From Paramacrobiotus metropolitanus (lineage: Eukaryota > Tardigrada > Eutardigrada > Parachela > Macrobiotidae), in contig NW_026570232.1 in assembly GCF_019649055.1 (NCBI RefSeq), positions 620,001 through 684,000 on the forward strand: 64,000 nt of DNA. The letters are read 5' to 3'. Shown in pieces: positions 37,722-48,394 of the stretch (position 1 is its first letter; each line of letters opens with the position of its first letter). A model generated the notes under the pieces. That model was not told the origin of the DNA, did not search any database, and saw only the letters and a list, made by a program, of their open reading frames with translations. The translations under genes and the position numbers were made by a program.

Positions 37722-38427
37722 AACACTAACAAGAAAAATTCCACTAGCATTCAGACTTCAGCCAACAGCTGCAGTCCCCGATCACTCTTGCTTGGATAAC
37801 AAGGAAGGTTTACAAACTTAAGTCACTCATTCAAGAAAGTTTGAACGTACACGTAGTTAACGACACTGAAAAACTGGTAACTCAGAATAAAATTTTAGAA
37901 TAACAATTAAGTACGTAATAGAACAGAATTTCTTTATCGATTAGAAACATTCAAAAAAATAAATGCACCTGGATCCGAGTGGATCGTGCTGACTACTGAG
38001 TCGAGTTATGACGTCACGCAACGGAAGCAGCTCGGCGCGTGTCAATCAACAAATGACGGACCGATCCACACCTGTTGACACTTTCAGCATAGTCAAGTAT
38101 GCTTATGAGCTTATCGTTTTTAAAACTGAATGCCCTGCATAGTAATAATTTTCAAATATGATTGTACTGAAGTGAGTAGCTTATTTGTCACTTGTTAATT
38201 TGTTATCCTTTCTTGTATGCTTCCTTTGCGACAGTTCATTATCGGCCAGAGTATCTGTATCTGCAGAAATTGCGCAAATGTTGGTCTAAGACTTGAAGGT
38301 ATGCGCTCCATACTTCCAGCAACTTTGATGACTTTAAAATTCTTTGAGAACATATGCGCCTATCTGGAATCTACGGCATTGTTAACTTTGTTTCTTAGCT
38401 CCAGTGCAATTTTCACGGACTTTAGCC
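37722..38427. promoter_or_regulatory. Bidirectional promoter region, Sds3-like / Salvador
   Basis: 706 bases between two divergent start codons. No TATA box is evident. A CRE-like TGACGTCA sits in the middle (around 38009-38016: TATGACGTCACGCAA), a plausible shared ATF/CREB-type site. An open frame at 38217-38450 runs into the Salvador start but shows no similarity. Confidence 0.45.
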
Positions 38428-39537
38428 ATGCTCTCCAGAAAAAAAGATAGCAAGAATAAAGATTACGCAGCAGGCATCACAGGTCGATACCTGAAAAGAG
38501 AATCCCCGACTGACAATCCATCCCTCAACCGAAGCCAATTTGCCAGTCCCATAAAACGAGACAGCCTTTTCGAGAAGCGTCAGCCATCATCCAATTCGCC
38601 CCTCGGTCGCGGATCACTGTTATCCACAGCCAATCGTGTGGATCACAGTGTGCCATTAACACGAAACGCCGCTCGCGATCCCCTGCGCAGTCCATCCATA
38701 TCGTCTTTCCAACCACCCAAACCATTCTGCCTAAGTTGCCGTGAAAATGTTACTGACAACCGCCATATCTGCAGAGTGGGATCAGCAGCCAGTGGTCCCG
38801 TTTATCTGTCCCGTTGTGAGCATGGATTTCCGCTCAGTCAACCAGTTTTTGCACCGTCTCATCCGGAAGAACCGCCACTGCCCCCCGGGTGGACGGTGGA
38901 TTATACGCCCCGCGGGAAAAAATACTACATTGACCACAATTCCAAAACAACGCACTGGAATCATCCCTCGACGCTGGCCGTTACCGGCAATACGGAGCAG
39001 CCGTCCGGTATCATGGGCGACGACGCGTGGACGCCTGTCGTCGGTGCAGATGGCAACTTCTATCTTCTGAATCGTTTCACCAATCAGGTGCAGTCACCAC
39101 ATGCCCAACAATATTCCCAGCAGTTCCTGCCTTCGGAAACTGTGGATGACCGGGGTGGTTCGAGGGCATCGGAGAGGGCTTCTCCGTCTTGGAGTGGTGG
39201 ACGATTCGCCCTATCGCTTAGTCAGAACAGCGCTGCGCAGTCCAGTCCACAATTAACCGATGACATGCGCGAGGTTTTGAAAATATACTCTAAAGGACCG
39301 AGCAGTGCTGATCATGTTCTCAAGTGGGATCTGTTCAGCTTGCAGCAACTGGAGGCCTTTGATGGGGAAATGCGTGCCTTATTCAAGACTGAACTGCAAA
39401 ATGTGGTGATGTCATACGAACCGGGACTGATGGCTTTGCAAAGAGTTGGATGTCAGAGAATCCAAGTCTGGATCTCTTTTACAGTGAACGCACAGTGTGT
39501 TCTGTATGACATGTCCATTCCTTTCTGCTTTCTCTAA
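38428..39537 (+). CDS. SAV1: Salvador (SAV1), WW and SARAH domain scaffold of the Hippo pathway
   Basis: Essentially one exon from the ATG at 38428. The N-terminus [13 protein letters not shown] matches the conserved SAV1 start (MLSRKK), which chose this ATG over upstream in-frame codons. A Ser-rich linker contains a [15 protein letters not shown] cysteine cluster. WW1 is at about residues 149-181 ([20 protein letters not shown], then [11 protein letters not shown]). A degenerate second WW follows ([20 protein letters not shown]), lacking the second Trp. The SARAH domain (about 280-335) includes [20 protein letters not shown] and [15 protein letters not shown]. Salvador bridges Hippo/MST and Warts/LATS through SARAH-SARAH contact. 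The frame continues 30 non-conserved residues to 39537. A 40-base GT...TTTTACAG segment (39448-39487) could be a mini-intron that would end the protein at once, so the C-terminus is uncertain. Confidence 0.9.
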   Translation: MLSRKKDSKNKDYAAGITGRYLKRESPTDNPSLNRSQFASPIKRDSLFEKRQPSSNSPLGRGSLLSTANRVDHSVPLTRNAARDPLRSPSISSFQPPKPFCLSCRENVTDNRHICRVGSAASGPVYLSRCEHGFPLSQPVFAPSHPEEPPLPPGWTVDYTPRGKKYYIDHNSKTTHWNHPSTLAVTGNTEQPSGIMGDDAWTPVVGADGNFYLLNRFTNQVQSPHAQQYSQQFLPSETVDDRGGSRASERASPSWSGGRFALSLSQNSAAQSSPQLTDDMREVLKIYSKGPSSADHVLKWDLFSLQQLEAFDGEMRALFKTELQNVVMSYEPGLMALQRVGCQRIQVWISFTVNAQCVLYDMSIPFCFL

Positions 39538-39744
39538 TATTGTGATGAAGTTTTGCAATAATATTATTGACCATGTAAACTGTTTTTTACTCTTTATTTT
39601 AACAATTTTAAGCATTGCTTCGTTGTGCTTTGACTTTATGTATAATTTGTTGAAAAAATCATTTTGAAAAAATTTCGTTCTTTAACCGGTATTTTCCAAT
39701 TTTTGTATCTACAAATATGTGTAAACAATACCACGGTTGTTCAG
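39538..39744. other. Salvador 3' UTR
   Basis: AT-rich sequence between the Salvador stop and the tandem duplication. No other feature seen. Confidence 0.4.
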
Positions 39745-40376
39745 TCCAAGTTGATTAAAGTGCGATTTCACAGTCTGTTTATTGTTACCAGACTTACATA
39801 GTTACATTATACTGATTATAGCGGTTTGTTATTACCCGTGATATTGGCTTTCATGCCACCATAGCTGTGTTTGTTGTTATACAGTGGTTTAATTAATTCG
39901 TAGTATTGTATAAGGATCAGCTGTTGTTTTTTTACGTGACCGCTTTAATTGTTGTAACTCACGAGGACACAACACTCCAAGACCCAACACCGTATATCAT
40001 CTGAAAATCTTAACCGGTATCTAATACTAAACAGCATTATGCACATACTAAAGATGATAACAACAAGCGATGGTCTCAAACCCTCGATCGCTGAAGTGCA
40101 AACCAATAAAATACGTAAAACACGAGGCAGAAACAAAGGCTAAAAACACCAACAGCCACAATTAAATAACGCACAATAAAACATGATTTATGTATCTCAA
40201 ATTCTCAACAAGAAATTTTAAAACACCAGGACATGCCACATTACATACAAAGATGCCACACAGTCTGAACTCGTCATTGTAAGACACGTATATGCACACA
40301 TCAAGGGCACGCTATTCGAAATAAATAAGCTGATTCCATTACATGCGTCGCCGTTTAGAAGGAGATTGTTTAATAC
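39745..40376. repeat. 630-bp tandem duplication, copy 1
   Basis: Nearly identical to 40377-41007; two one-base indels were noticed (GCGATTTC versus GCGTTTC, and one T in a T-run). It starts TCCAAGTTGATTAAAG and ends in the reverse complement of the last PBX codons (ATGCGTCGCCGTTTAGAAGG). This outer copy is not joined to the rest of the PBX reading frame. Confidence 0.92.
39778..39783 (-). terminator. Polyadenylation signal in duplicate copy 1 (minus strand)
   Basis: TTTATT on the plus strand is AATAAA on the minus strand, near the far end of copy 1; it would serve a longer PBX transcript. Confidence 0.35.
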
Positions 40377-41007
40377 TCCAAGTTGATTAAAGTGCGTTTC
40401 ACAGTCTGTTTATTGTTACCAGACTTACATAGTTACATTATACTGATTATAGCGGTTTGTTATTACCCGTGATATTGGCTTTCATGCCACCATAGCTGTG
40501 TTTGTTGTTATACAGTGGTTTAATTAATTCGTAGTATTGTATAAGGATCAGCTGTTGTTTTTTACGTGACCGCTTTAATTGTTGTAACTCACGAGGACAC
40601 AACACTCCAAGACCCAACACCGTATATCATCTGAAAATCTTAACCGGTATCTAATACTAAACAGCATTATGCACATACTAAAGATGATAACAACAAGCGA
40701 TGGTCTCAAACCCTCGATCGCTGAAGTGCAAACCAATAAAATACGTAAAACACGAGGCAGAAACAAAGGCTAAAAACACCAACAGCCACAATTAAATAAC
40801 GCACAATAAAACATGATTTATGTATCTCAAATTCTCAACAAGAAATTTTAAAACACCAGGACATGCCACATTACATACAAAGATGCCACACAGTCTGAAC
40901 TCGTCATTGTAAGACACGTATATGCACACATCAAGGGCACGCTATTCGAAATAAATAAGCTGATTCCATTACATGCGTCGCCGTTTAGAAGGAGATTGTT
41001 TAATACT
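40377..41007. repeat. 630-bp tandem duplication, copy 2 (contains the true PBX stop)
   Basis: Direct repeat of 39745-40376, immediately adjacent. Its right end enters the final PBX exon (about 13 codons including KRRRM and the stop), so the unit is the PBX 3' UTR plus the end of its coding sequence. The high identity implies a recent event or an assembly artefact. Confidence 0.92.
40409..40414 (-). terminator. Polyadenylation signal for PBX (copy 2)
   Basis: AATAAA on the minus strand about 555 bases after the PBX stop; an identical signal occurs in copy 1. Confidence 0.4.
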
Positions 41008-43071
41008 GGGGGTATCAGCTTCTTCGTCGTCCGATTCTGATTCGGACACATCGCCAACGCGTCCAAGATTCCCGTGTCCCCATGCCGGCTCATTTTCGCT
41101 ATGGCCCCGATGTGCAGGTGGCGATGTCATCGAGCTGGAAGGACTCAGACTTGGGTGTGACATACCAGAATAACTGCGCTTATATGCCATTTCCCCACCG
41201 GCTGCATTATCATTGAAACCAGAGCTTTCTCCCGAGTACGGGTTCCCTATAAAGCAATCAACATAAACCGCTAAGTTAATAATATAAACCATCATGAGTT
41301 AAAGCTAACTGTATAATTGCGGCTCATAATTTTCGAGATTTTAAAGGCTCCGTAAACGATACATATTTCATAATTTGTGTTGCCATACATACACCAACCA
41401 AAGGCTATATTTTGCAAATTCTTTGTATATTTTTTTACTTACTAATAAGCTGTTAACATGTTCAATATCGCAGCATCTGACAACAAATATGCAATTTACC
41501 TGGGCCCTGCGCTGCTTTTTTGGCAGCATACATATTTGCCTCCTCCTGCGCTTTACCGATGTTCTTTTTGTAGCGGATGCGTTTATTCCCAAACCAGTTG
41601 CTAACTTGCGCCACTGTGATATTACATTTTCGTGCCAGTTCTTCCTTTGCTTCTTCACTGGGGTACGGGTTGTTTAGGTGCGAATAAAAATACTCATTCA
41701 GCACTTCGGTGGCAGTCTTACTAAAATTGCGCCGTTTACGACGTGCGTCCAAAAATCTGCAAAAGCAAGAAAACGAGCGTATTGCACAGAAACAAAAAAT
41801 TACGAATATCGTGCTAAACATGTCCAAGGCATACCCGCAGGGCAATTTCACAAATTACATTAAACAGGCACTAACTCACCGCGAACGAAGGATCATGACA
41901 GCCTCGCATGTCGACTGCTTTAGCTGCATTTGTATGGAACTAAATTTTTTACGAATCATTTGCACCATTCGGTCCATTTCCTAAACGCACAAACGCCGAA
42001 TAATTACAGTGCAATTATAATGAGTAAATAAAATCAGAAATGAAAATGATTACTACAAATGCCACACTTACAAAATAAAGCAATGTATTGTTTGGTAATT
42101 ACTAATTACCTTTGAAGTAATTGGTCGTGTACGACTCTGTTCCCTCAAGAGATTCATAACGTGCGTGGTGAACTCGCCACATGCCTTCTCATACTTCTCC
42201 AGTTCTTGATGATAGATCTGTCGAATTTGAGCCAGTTTGGAGCGGTATTCTGAATGTTCCAGAGCGTTGGAGGGCAGATCACTGCCGGGCGATGAAGCGA
42301 CAGCCGCCGCCACACCCGCCGTGGCAATGGAGCTTCCAGCTGCGCCTCCCGCCTTCTCTGGACCCGAAACACCCTCCGCGATCAGCATGTTATCCAGGCG
42401 CATCAGTTGTGGATCCGGCGGCTCATCATCTTGACAGGTGCGCAGGGACAGCGCCGTTTTATCTTTAATTTCGCACAGCACGCTGAAGAGTGCTTGCTTC
42501 ATTGGGTGACAATTTAGCGCGTGCTTCCGCGTCTGGGCTTCTTCCAGCGACTGTAATATGTAATAAACGTGCAAAGATTGTTCGTGAGGACTGGGAGTAT
42601 GTATCAATTAAAAAGTACCACTACCAATATACACAATGTTCAGACAACAAGGTTAAAATATAAACCCTCCGAGAAAGCAACTATAATGCTGCGCGGAACA
42701 AGGACAACCGATAAAATTCACAGAGAAAACCATTTTATTCCATCTACAGAGTACGGAGATTTCAATTATCTTCACAATTTCTGCGTACATTTACCGCATT
42801 AACATTCGGATAATCATAAGTAATTCTATGTTTACAACCAGGTAAGATAACTAATTTTGATTTAAAAGTTTAGATGTGGCTGTTTCTTATTTCTTCAAAC
42901 ATAGTCAAAACTTTAAATTGTACTGCACAGTCGTACCTGATTAGTAATATCCATAATCTGCGCGAGAACTTGAGCAATATCAGTTGTCTTGTTCTGCGCA
43001 TTATTCATCTGACTGAGATAGGGATAATGCTGGTGATCGGAGTGAAGAGGATACCCGCTTGGATCCGACAT
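40969..43071 (-). CDS. exd: PBX/Extradenticle TALE homeodomain protein
   Basis: Five minus-strand exons: 42937-43071 (ATG at 43071), 42110-42550, 41880-41980, 41500-41756 and 40969-41246, phase-matched, 403 residues. The PBC domain is almost identical to [18 protein letters not shown], then [38 protein letters not shown], a Gly/Ala-rich linker, and [36 protein letters not shown]. The TALE homeodomain follows: [20 protein letters not shown], the three-residue loop region [16 protein letters not shown], and recognition helix [22 protein letters not shown] proteins bind DNA with Hox and Meis/Hth partners. The C-terminus is divergent, with a Ser/Asp/Glu-acidic run ([12 protein letters not shown]) and a terminal KRRRM. 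The 3' end lies inside a tandem duplication. Identification is very secure. Confidence 0.96.
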
Positions 43072-43620
43072 TTTTATAAAGCTGTGTTGGAACAGAGCAA
43101 AATGCAATTTGCTGCAAAAATCAGTCGACAATTGACGGTCACAGATCCTCAGCTAGTTGCAATGACCGATGGATATAGTCTCTGCCATTTTAAACTTCAC
43201 CGCAGATATTCCAGATCATACAGGTTTGAAGGGAATGCCCAGTCCGGGAGCTTAGGAAATTAGGGGTTAAACCATCCTGAGGGCGACCGTCCAAATCTCT
43301 CTGAACAAATCTGTTCTTACGCTCAATCCTGCTTCGAAAAACTGAAGCAATCGATGCGTTTCAGAACCATAAATGTAGCAACAGCGCAACTTAGGCCAAA
43401 CTTCCTTACGAAAACATAAATATTATAAAACTTAAAAACATAAAACTGTAAAATGCAAGCAAAATACTTTATATTAAAAACGGAAAGGTAAGTAAAAATA
43501 AGAACATTAAATAAGCTTAATTCAGAATAACTAAGGAATTCTTGCATTTCTTGTAGCAGGTGGGTATTCCAAAAACCTCTCGCTGGTTATTGTCAGAAAC
43601 TTCGTCTCCGTGCTTTGCAG
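43072..43620. promoter_or_regulatory. Head-to-head region, PBX / kaptin-like
   Basis: 549 bases between divergent start codons. A splice-acceptor-like TTTGCAG lies directly before the kaptin ATG, so part of this is probably an intron with a non-coding first exon. No conserved element recognised. Confidence 0.4.
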
Positions 43621-45875
43621 ATGGACATTCCCCCAAGCAGCCAGTATCCAGCGCGTAGCAGCGCCAGTCACATTCTTTTAGAAGAAATTGAACACGAAGC
43701 GGAAAACGAAGAGACGCGCGAGCGCGATGTCCATTTCTTCTTGCCGTCCACCAATCCACAGTCACGTCGCTCATCCGCGGACGACGCGGCACAAATGAAT
43801 TCGCGACCGCGATCCTCCGCTTTCAGCAACAACCCCGGATCCAGTTCCAGTCCCAACGGGCGGATGCTGTTGGTGCACACGTTCCCTTTGAGCGCTCAGT
43901 CGGGACCGTCGCAGACGCTGCTGCTGCCGCGCACCAATGTTACTGGGAATCGCGTGCTGGCTGCGTGCCGCGATGACAGCATGCGTTGTGCGTACTTCCA
44001 TGAGGAAGATGTGGGAGGCGACGAATTGGTGGTGGTGCCCAAGAGCGCCCTAATCAGTTCATTTCCTCTGGAGAAACCCTGGAAAGTGGGAGCGATGAGC
44101 GTCAAAACGGCTGATCCTTCCGTGCCAGGATGCGTGGATCTTGTTGTGTGTCTGGCGTATTTACCGAGGCAGAAGGATGGTGCTGTAAGTGTGAGATTTT
44201 TGAAATAAATTTCAGGGACGTCTTCAAATTGTATGTACGTCTCTACTGTATTCGCAATGATTTTAGGCATTTGTGGATAGCGACAAAGCGCCAAAATCCA
44301 TCCTCATCGCTGCTTGGATGCAACCCGAAGACTTGGCAATGGAAAAACCGGTGTGTAAGTTACTTTGATTCACTACCCGTTTAGGTAAGATCTGTTATCT
44401 AGCTGTAAAGCAAGTATTCGTGTTGTATTAACAGTGGCACACGTTCATCTTGGCTTTACTCCTCACGGTTGCAATCAGTTAATTTGGTAAGATACGCTTC
44501 CTTTTGTACGAGTATAGTTTTCGGATTGTTTAGTGACATCTTAAAAGAAGGCGCAAAATGGCATGTGAAATTTGTCAGCTGAATTTGCATAGATTGGGCT
44601 TGAATTTGAAATATCTGGGATTATACGAAAAAATTTCTTGCAGGTGGAAAGATTTAGAAAAACTTGAAGAAACTACCGCGAGAATTATAATTCCCAGCCA
44701 GGAAGATGCACTATACTGCCTTGAATTGGTTAGGCTTTTGATAGTCTCAATTCAATGATTCGTGTGCCTTTCTTTTAAAAGTATACATTATACAACCTTT
44801 TTGTGCAGCCACGAACTCTACCGCAAACCGACAATATGCCTTTGCATGTCCAAGATGCTAGCAGCGTTGTTCCCTTGTTTTCCAAAATTGGACCATTGTC
44901 GTGGTAAATAATTGCAAATGTCATGCATGTACTTGTGTAGCTCAATGGCAGCCGCTGCAGTATCTATAAACTAATTTTTAGTGTGAATGCTATGGAATAC
45001 TTCGATCAGTCGGACAAGCGCTACATTGCTGTATCCACTGGACCTAGCGCTTCCATCCGGTTTGGATACTATTCAGTAGCTAGTGAAGGTGAGATCAGCT
45101 TTCGGTTTTATGCGGCAGCTTACCAGTCTTGTATGGTAATATATTCGCCATAATAAAACGAATGGCATTGCATCGTAGAATGGTATCCGATGTGGGAAGT
45201 GCGGCACGATTCCATGACATCTCGTATGAGATTCTTTCAGGATGGCAATAAAGTCCATTTGTTGGTGATTGGATTGTTGGAAGTGGCCATCATATACCTG
45301 TAAGTCAGTGCAAAGCTTATAATTAGAGCAAACGCATAACCGGAAACTCTTTGACAGGAATGTGTCGGCAGAGCTTCGTCCAAAGTCCGTTGTACTCCCA
45401 AAAAGCAAACACTTTGATGTCGTTACCAGCTGTGATATTGTTTCTGGAAATGGCGGATCACGACCGGAAATTTTCCTTGGAACGTATGGTCGGGTACGGC
45501 TTCTCTGGTAGTTTTAGACCTGATTCTTTAGTCTGTAAAGACTGTAATTGTCTGTAATTAATCATTAATGGTACCTGTAGTCTGTATTTCGCATGACGAT
45601 GTAAAATTAACTTAGGTGATCACTACTAATAAGTGCCTTTCACAGTGCCTTTAGCGTATCTCTCTATGTATTAAAGTCTGGCTTCTTCGCAGAGCGTTCT
45701 GGTGTACCAGTTTGACGAAGTCAATCCAGTCCTTTCCTACGTCCTGGAGACTGCATGCCCTGTTTACTACCTAGCCGTGGCGGATATGCTGCGATCCATG
45801 CAAACCAGTGCTCAGAAAGAGTTAGTAACCGTTGTAGTTACACAAAAAGCCATACAGGTTTATTGTTTGGTTTAA
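43621..45875 (+). CDS. KPTN: Kaptin-like protein (KICSTOR subunit family)
   Basis: Nine phase-consistent exons: 43621-44184, 44267-44354, 44435-44486, 44644-44728, 44809-44903, 44982-45088, 45179-45299, 45358-45493 and 45693-45875, 476 residues (human kaptin 436). The best match is C-terminal: KHFDVVTSCDIVSGNGGSRP then EIFLGTYGR, like the [26 protein letters not shown]-type repeat; VLVYQFDEV; and PVYYLAVADMLRSMQTSAQK then ELVTVVVTQKAIQ, corresponding to the final FG-GAP-like repeat of kaptin. The middle exons read as beta-propeller blades (DKRYIAVSTGPSASIRFGYY). Kaptin is part of KICSTOR, which holds GATOR1 on lysosomes to restrain mTORC1. The first 90 residues are acidic and Ser-rich and match nothing I recall. 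The last exon may splice on at CAG|GTTTAT; reading through adds five residues and a stop. Confidence 0.6.
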
Positions 45876-46321
45876 CTGCTTTCGCGCTACTATCTGACCG
45901 AACGTCAAGGTTTTTGTTTCTTCTTGGCGTAAAATGGGAGAAGGATTTGACGATCGTGCTTGCAGAGAAGTGATAAATTTTATTTAAACTCTTGTCTTTA
46001 CTGGCGTAGTTTGATGTTTTGTTCTTTTTATTTTTTTATGCCTACATGAATTGAAGCTCTTTATTTAAAAACCGTCTGTCGAAGTTTTCATTTGAAAGGA
46101 CAGAAAGCAGCAGCTAGGTACTTATTCAAATGTTTAATTTGCGATAACATAGCGACAGTTCCGGTCCACGGCTGCAATGGTAATGTACAGTAATGTAATA
46201 ACCGGATAAAGAATTGCTTCAATTTTAAACCAAGATACAGAATAAAATATTCAACATCCTTGCGAACACAACTGGAGTCCGCGTCAGAGAGAACCCGTAT
46301 GGCAAAGGCATAAAAATACAG
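45876..46321. other. Tail-to-tail 3' region, kaptin-like / orphan basic protein
   Basis: No coding sequence recognised. A kaptin-strand polyadenylation signal lies at 46241. The 72-codon frame at 45755-45973 is a shadow of the last kaptin exon. Confidence 0.45.
46241..46246 (+). terminator. Candidate polyadenylation signal for the kaptin-like gene
   Basis: AATAAA on the plus strand, 366 bases after the stop, 76 bases from the convergent orphan gene's stop codon. Confidence 0.4.
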
Positions 46322-46736
46322 CTAGGCACGATCCATATGAGCAGTGGTATGCTCTCGAACACAACGCTGAATTTCCTTAGCCCACATTTTCAAGTCGCGT
46401 GCCATACGACGCCAACGCTTCAGATCTTCACGGAACTTACGACGCTCTTCTCTGCGGATGCGGCGCTTTTCTTTGCGGATACGTGATGATTCTGCCTTTG
46501 GCTGCATATCACGAACCATTTCCTGGAGGAGAGCTAAACGTCGGGACCGCTCCTGTTCTCTTTCACGCAGTAAAGAGTCGAACTAAAACGGCAGATAACA
46601 ACGAAAAGTTGAGAACCAGTACTAGTGAATGCAGCGTCGTTCCTGAAGGAGCAATGCCAGAACTTACCATTTCCAGTTCATCCTGCCAGCCTAATCGTGG
46701 AGCCGCCTCGTCCACAGGAACACAAGCCATGCTCAT
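46322..46736 (-). CDS. Orphan Arg/Lys-rich coiled-coil protein
   Basis: Two minus-strand exons, 46668-46736 (ATG at 46736) and 46322-46582, join in phase 0 (ATG|GTAAGT...TTTTAG) and encode 109 residues. I do not recognise the family. The first 25 residues are acidic to neutral (CVPVDEAAPRLGWQDELEM). The rest is one long, very basic helix: FDSLLREREQERSRRLALLQ, then IRKEKRRIRREERRKFREDL, then KRWRRMARDLKMWAKEIQR. A single continuous charged helix suggests an RNA- or complex-binding adaptor, but that is inference. A second ATG two codons downstream (46730) is also possible. It is convergent with kaptin and divergent from the next orphan. Confidence 0.5.
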
Positions 46737-47281
46737 TTCCCAAAATGCGATACGGTCAATGCGGAAAAAACCAAAAACAATAAACCGAGCTCTGAAAGCT
46801 CACAGGGATTTGCAATTTTGAAAATTTCGAACTGTAAACTTGTAAGTGATAGTAGAAGTTCCGTAGGTTGGCATTGGTAACCGACGTACGAGTCACGATG
46901 GAGAATCTTCTGAATCATTCCCAACCGAAGTCCAAGTGCGCACATGCGCAAAGGCGGGTCTTGCAAACAGGGGAACACACCTGCGAGGTTCCGAAACAAG
47001 TAGCCGAATAAAGGCGCAATCCCAAGTACGGCTGTGACCTTTCTGAACATGTCGAGTTTAGGTTAATCGTAAATGCGCAAGCGACGAACCTCCTGTCTAC
47101 GGACGGGTTGAATGCGCTTTGTCCTCTGACTGGTGACCTGCACCCGCAACACAATCCTGTGGTGTCCAATCATTCCTGCAATTTGCTTTCCGTACCCACT
47201 CGTACCTGAACTGGATTTTGTTTCAATAAAAATTTGTTTGTTCGTTTGAAATTCGAATTACGTAAAGGTGTAGAGGATACA
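46737..47281. promoter_or_regulatory. Head-to-head region between two orphan genes
   Basis: 545 bases between divergent start codons at 46736 (-) and 47282 (+). Minus-strand open frames at 46733-47169 have no similarity. Probably the shared promoter and 5' UTRs. Confidence 0.4.
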
Positions 47282-47776
47282 ATGGATCCAATCCCAGAAT
47301 TATTACGCACGATCCGGATCGCGCTTGCCAATGCAAGCATTATTGCTGAGCAAGATCCGACAATGAAAGACCAGATTGTTGCAGAGGTCGTCGAGCAGGT
47401 AAGCCAAATACTTTTCGCCTTTCTGCGGTATTGATAACACAAATTCTAGAACCAAACTTTGTGGGACAATAAGGACATTCGCTTTCAGTTGACCCGTGCC
47501 GAAGCCAACATTATACGCCAACGTCGAGAAAACCGCGTGGAGAAGGCATACAGTACTTCTGTGGTGAATCTCTTCGAGGACTTCTTACGCAGACAGAAGA
47601 CTCAACAAAAAGTCGCCGAAAGCGCGCTGAAACGGGAGATTAAGATGAAGGACGATGAAATCGCAAGGATGAAGACAGCTTTACGCGAGATTGCGATTTC
47701 GGTCGGGGGAGTTGCGGACGCTCTAGAGCAGTTCACTGCCTCGTGTGCTGGAGGGAAGCCCCCTCGACCGAAGTAA
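47282..47776 (+). CDS. Orphan small coiled-coil protein
   Basis: Two exons, 47282-47398 and 47450-47776, are separated by a 51-base intron (CAG|GTAAGC...TTCTAG) in phase 0, giving 147 residues. The family is not recognised. Exon 1 is helical and acidic (PELLRTIRIALANASIIAEQ). Exon 2 begins NQTLWDNKDIRFQLTRAEAN and continues into a heptad-like region with ALKREIKMKDDEIARMKTAL and REIAISVGGVADALEQF, ending in a Gly/Pro/Lys tail (GGKPPRPK). There are no TM segments or signal peptide. The splice signals and clean frame support a real gene. It might be a small scaffold subunit, but nothing in the sequence names a partner. Confidence 0.5.
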
Positions 47777-48394
47777 ACCAGCTCTTTTTGTCATCTTTCA
47801 TCTGCACTCTGTGTGTGAACTTTGTATTCACTTATTATTGGTTCGGTGTCAACGCTAACAAAACGCAGAAAAACTTATTCCGGTCTCCAAATAGCAACCT
47901 TTGAGTTAGAGCACCTTGCGGGTACGCACTACCACCTTGCTTGTAATTTGTAAATAACGTATACCAAATGCAAAACAGTTTGCTCTCTGGAAATATGGCG
48001 GTATGTTCTTTGCGATGCAATTGAACAACTACACCATCTTGCTTTACAGTCGTTTTGTGTTGACTGAGTGTGCCGAATATTTAAATTTCGAATATATATT
48101 TTTTATTCTTATAGCAACAAAGGAATACTACGTGGTCCTTACGTACTGTTAACCGCCTCGCGGTAAAATCGTGAAGACGTTGTTTACTTCCGGCAGTCGG
48201 CATCCCCATAAAAATTAAAAAGTGCTATGCAAAGTCCCATTTTACTGCACATCACGCGAATTTCATGTTAAGATTTATTTGAAACATAATAAAGGTTAAA
48301 CAAAAAAATGCTCTGGATTATCTTTAAACCACAATAAGAAACACCAAAATTAGTACAATATAACTTACTTAATGGAAATGAAAGGCAAACGAAA
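47777..48394. other. Tail-to-tail region, orphan coiled-coil gene / KYAT
   Basis: AT-rich 3' UTR sequence; no coding similarity. An AATAAAGG near 48288 lies on the plus strand. Confidence 0.4.

Noticed and set aside
39945-40766. Identical 63-codon minus-strand frames 630 bases apart
   Set aside because: They are the same non-coding 3' UTR segment in both copies of the tandem duplication, not paired genes.
39745-41007. Possible LTR or transposon pair
   Set aside because: The copies are directly adjacent with no internal region, target duplication or terminal inverted repeats; this is a tandem duplication.
44937-44965. tRNA-like D-arm sequence TAGCTCAATGGCAGC
   Set aside because: No acceptor stem, anticodon arm or T-arm can be built around it, and it lies in a kaptin intron.
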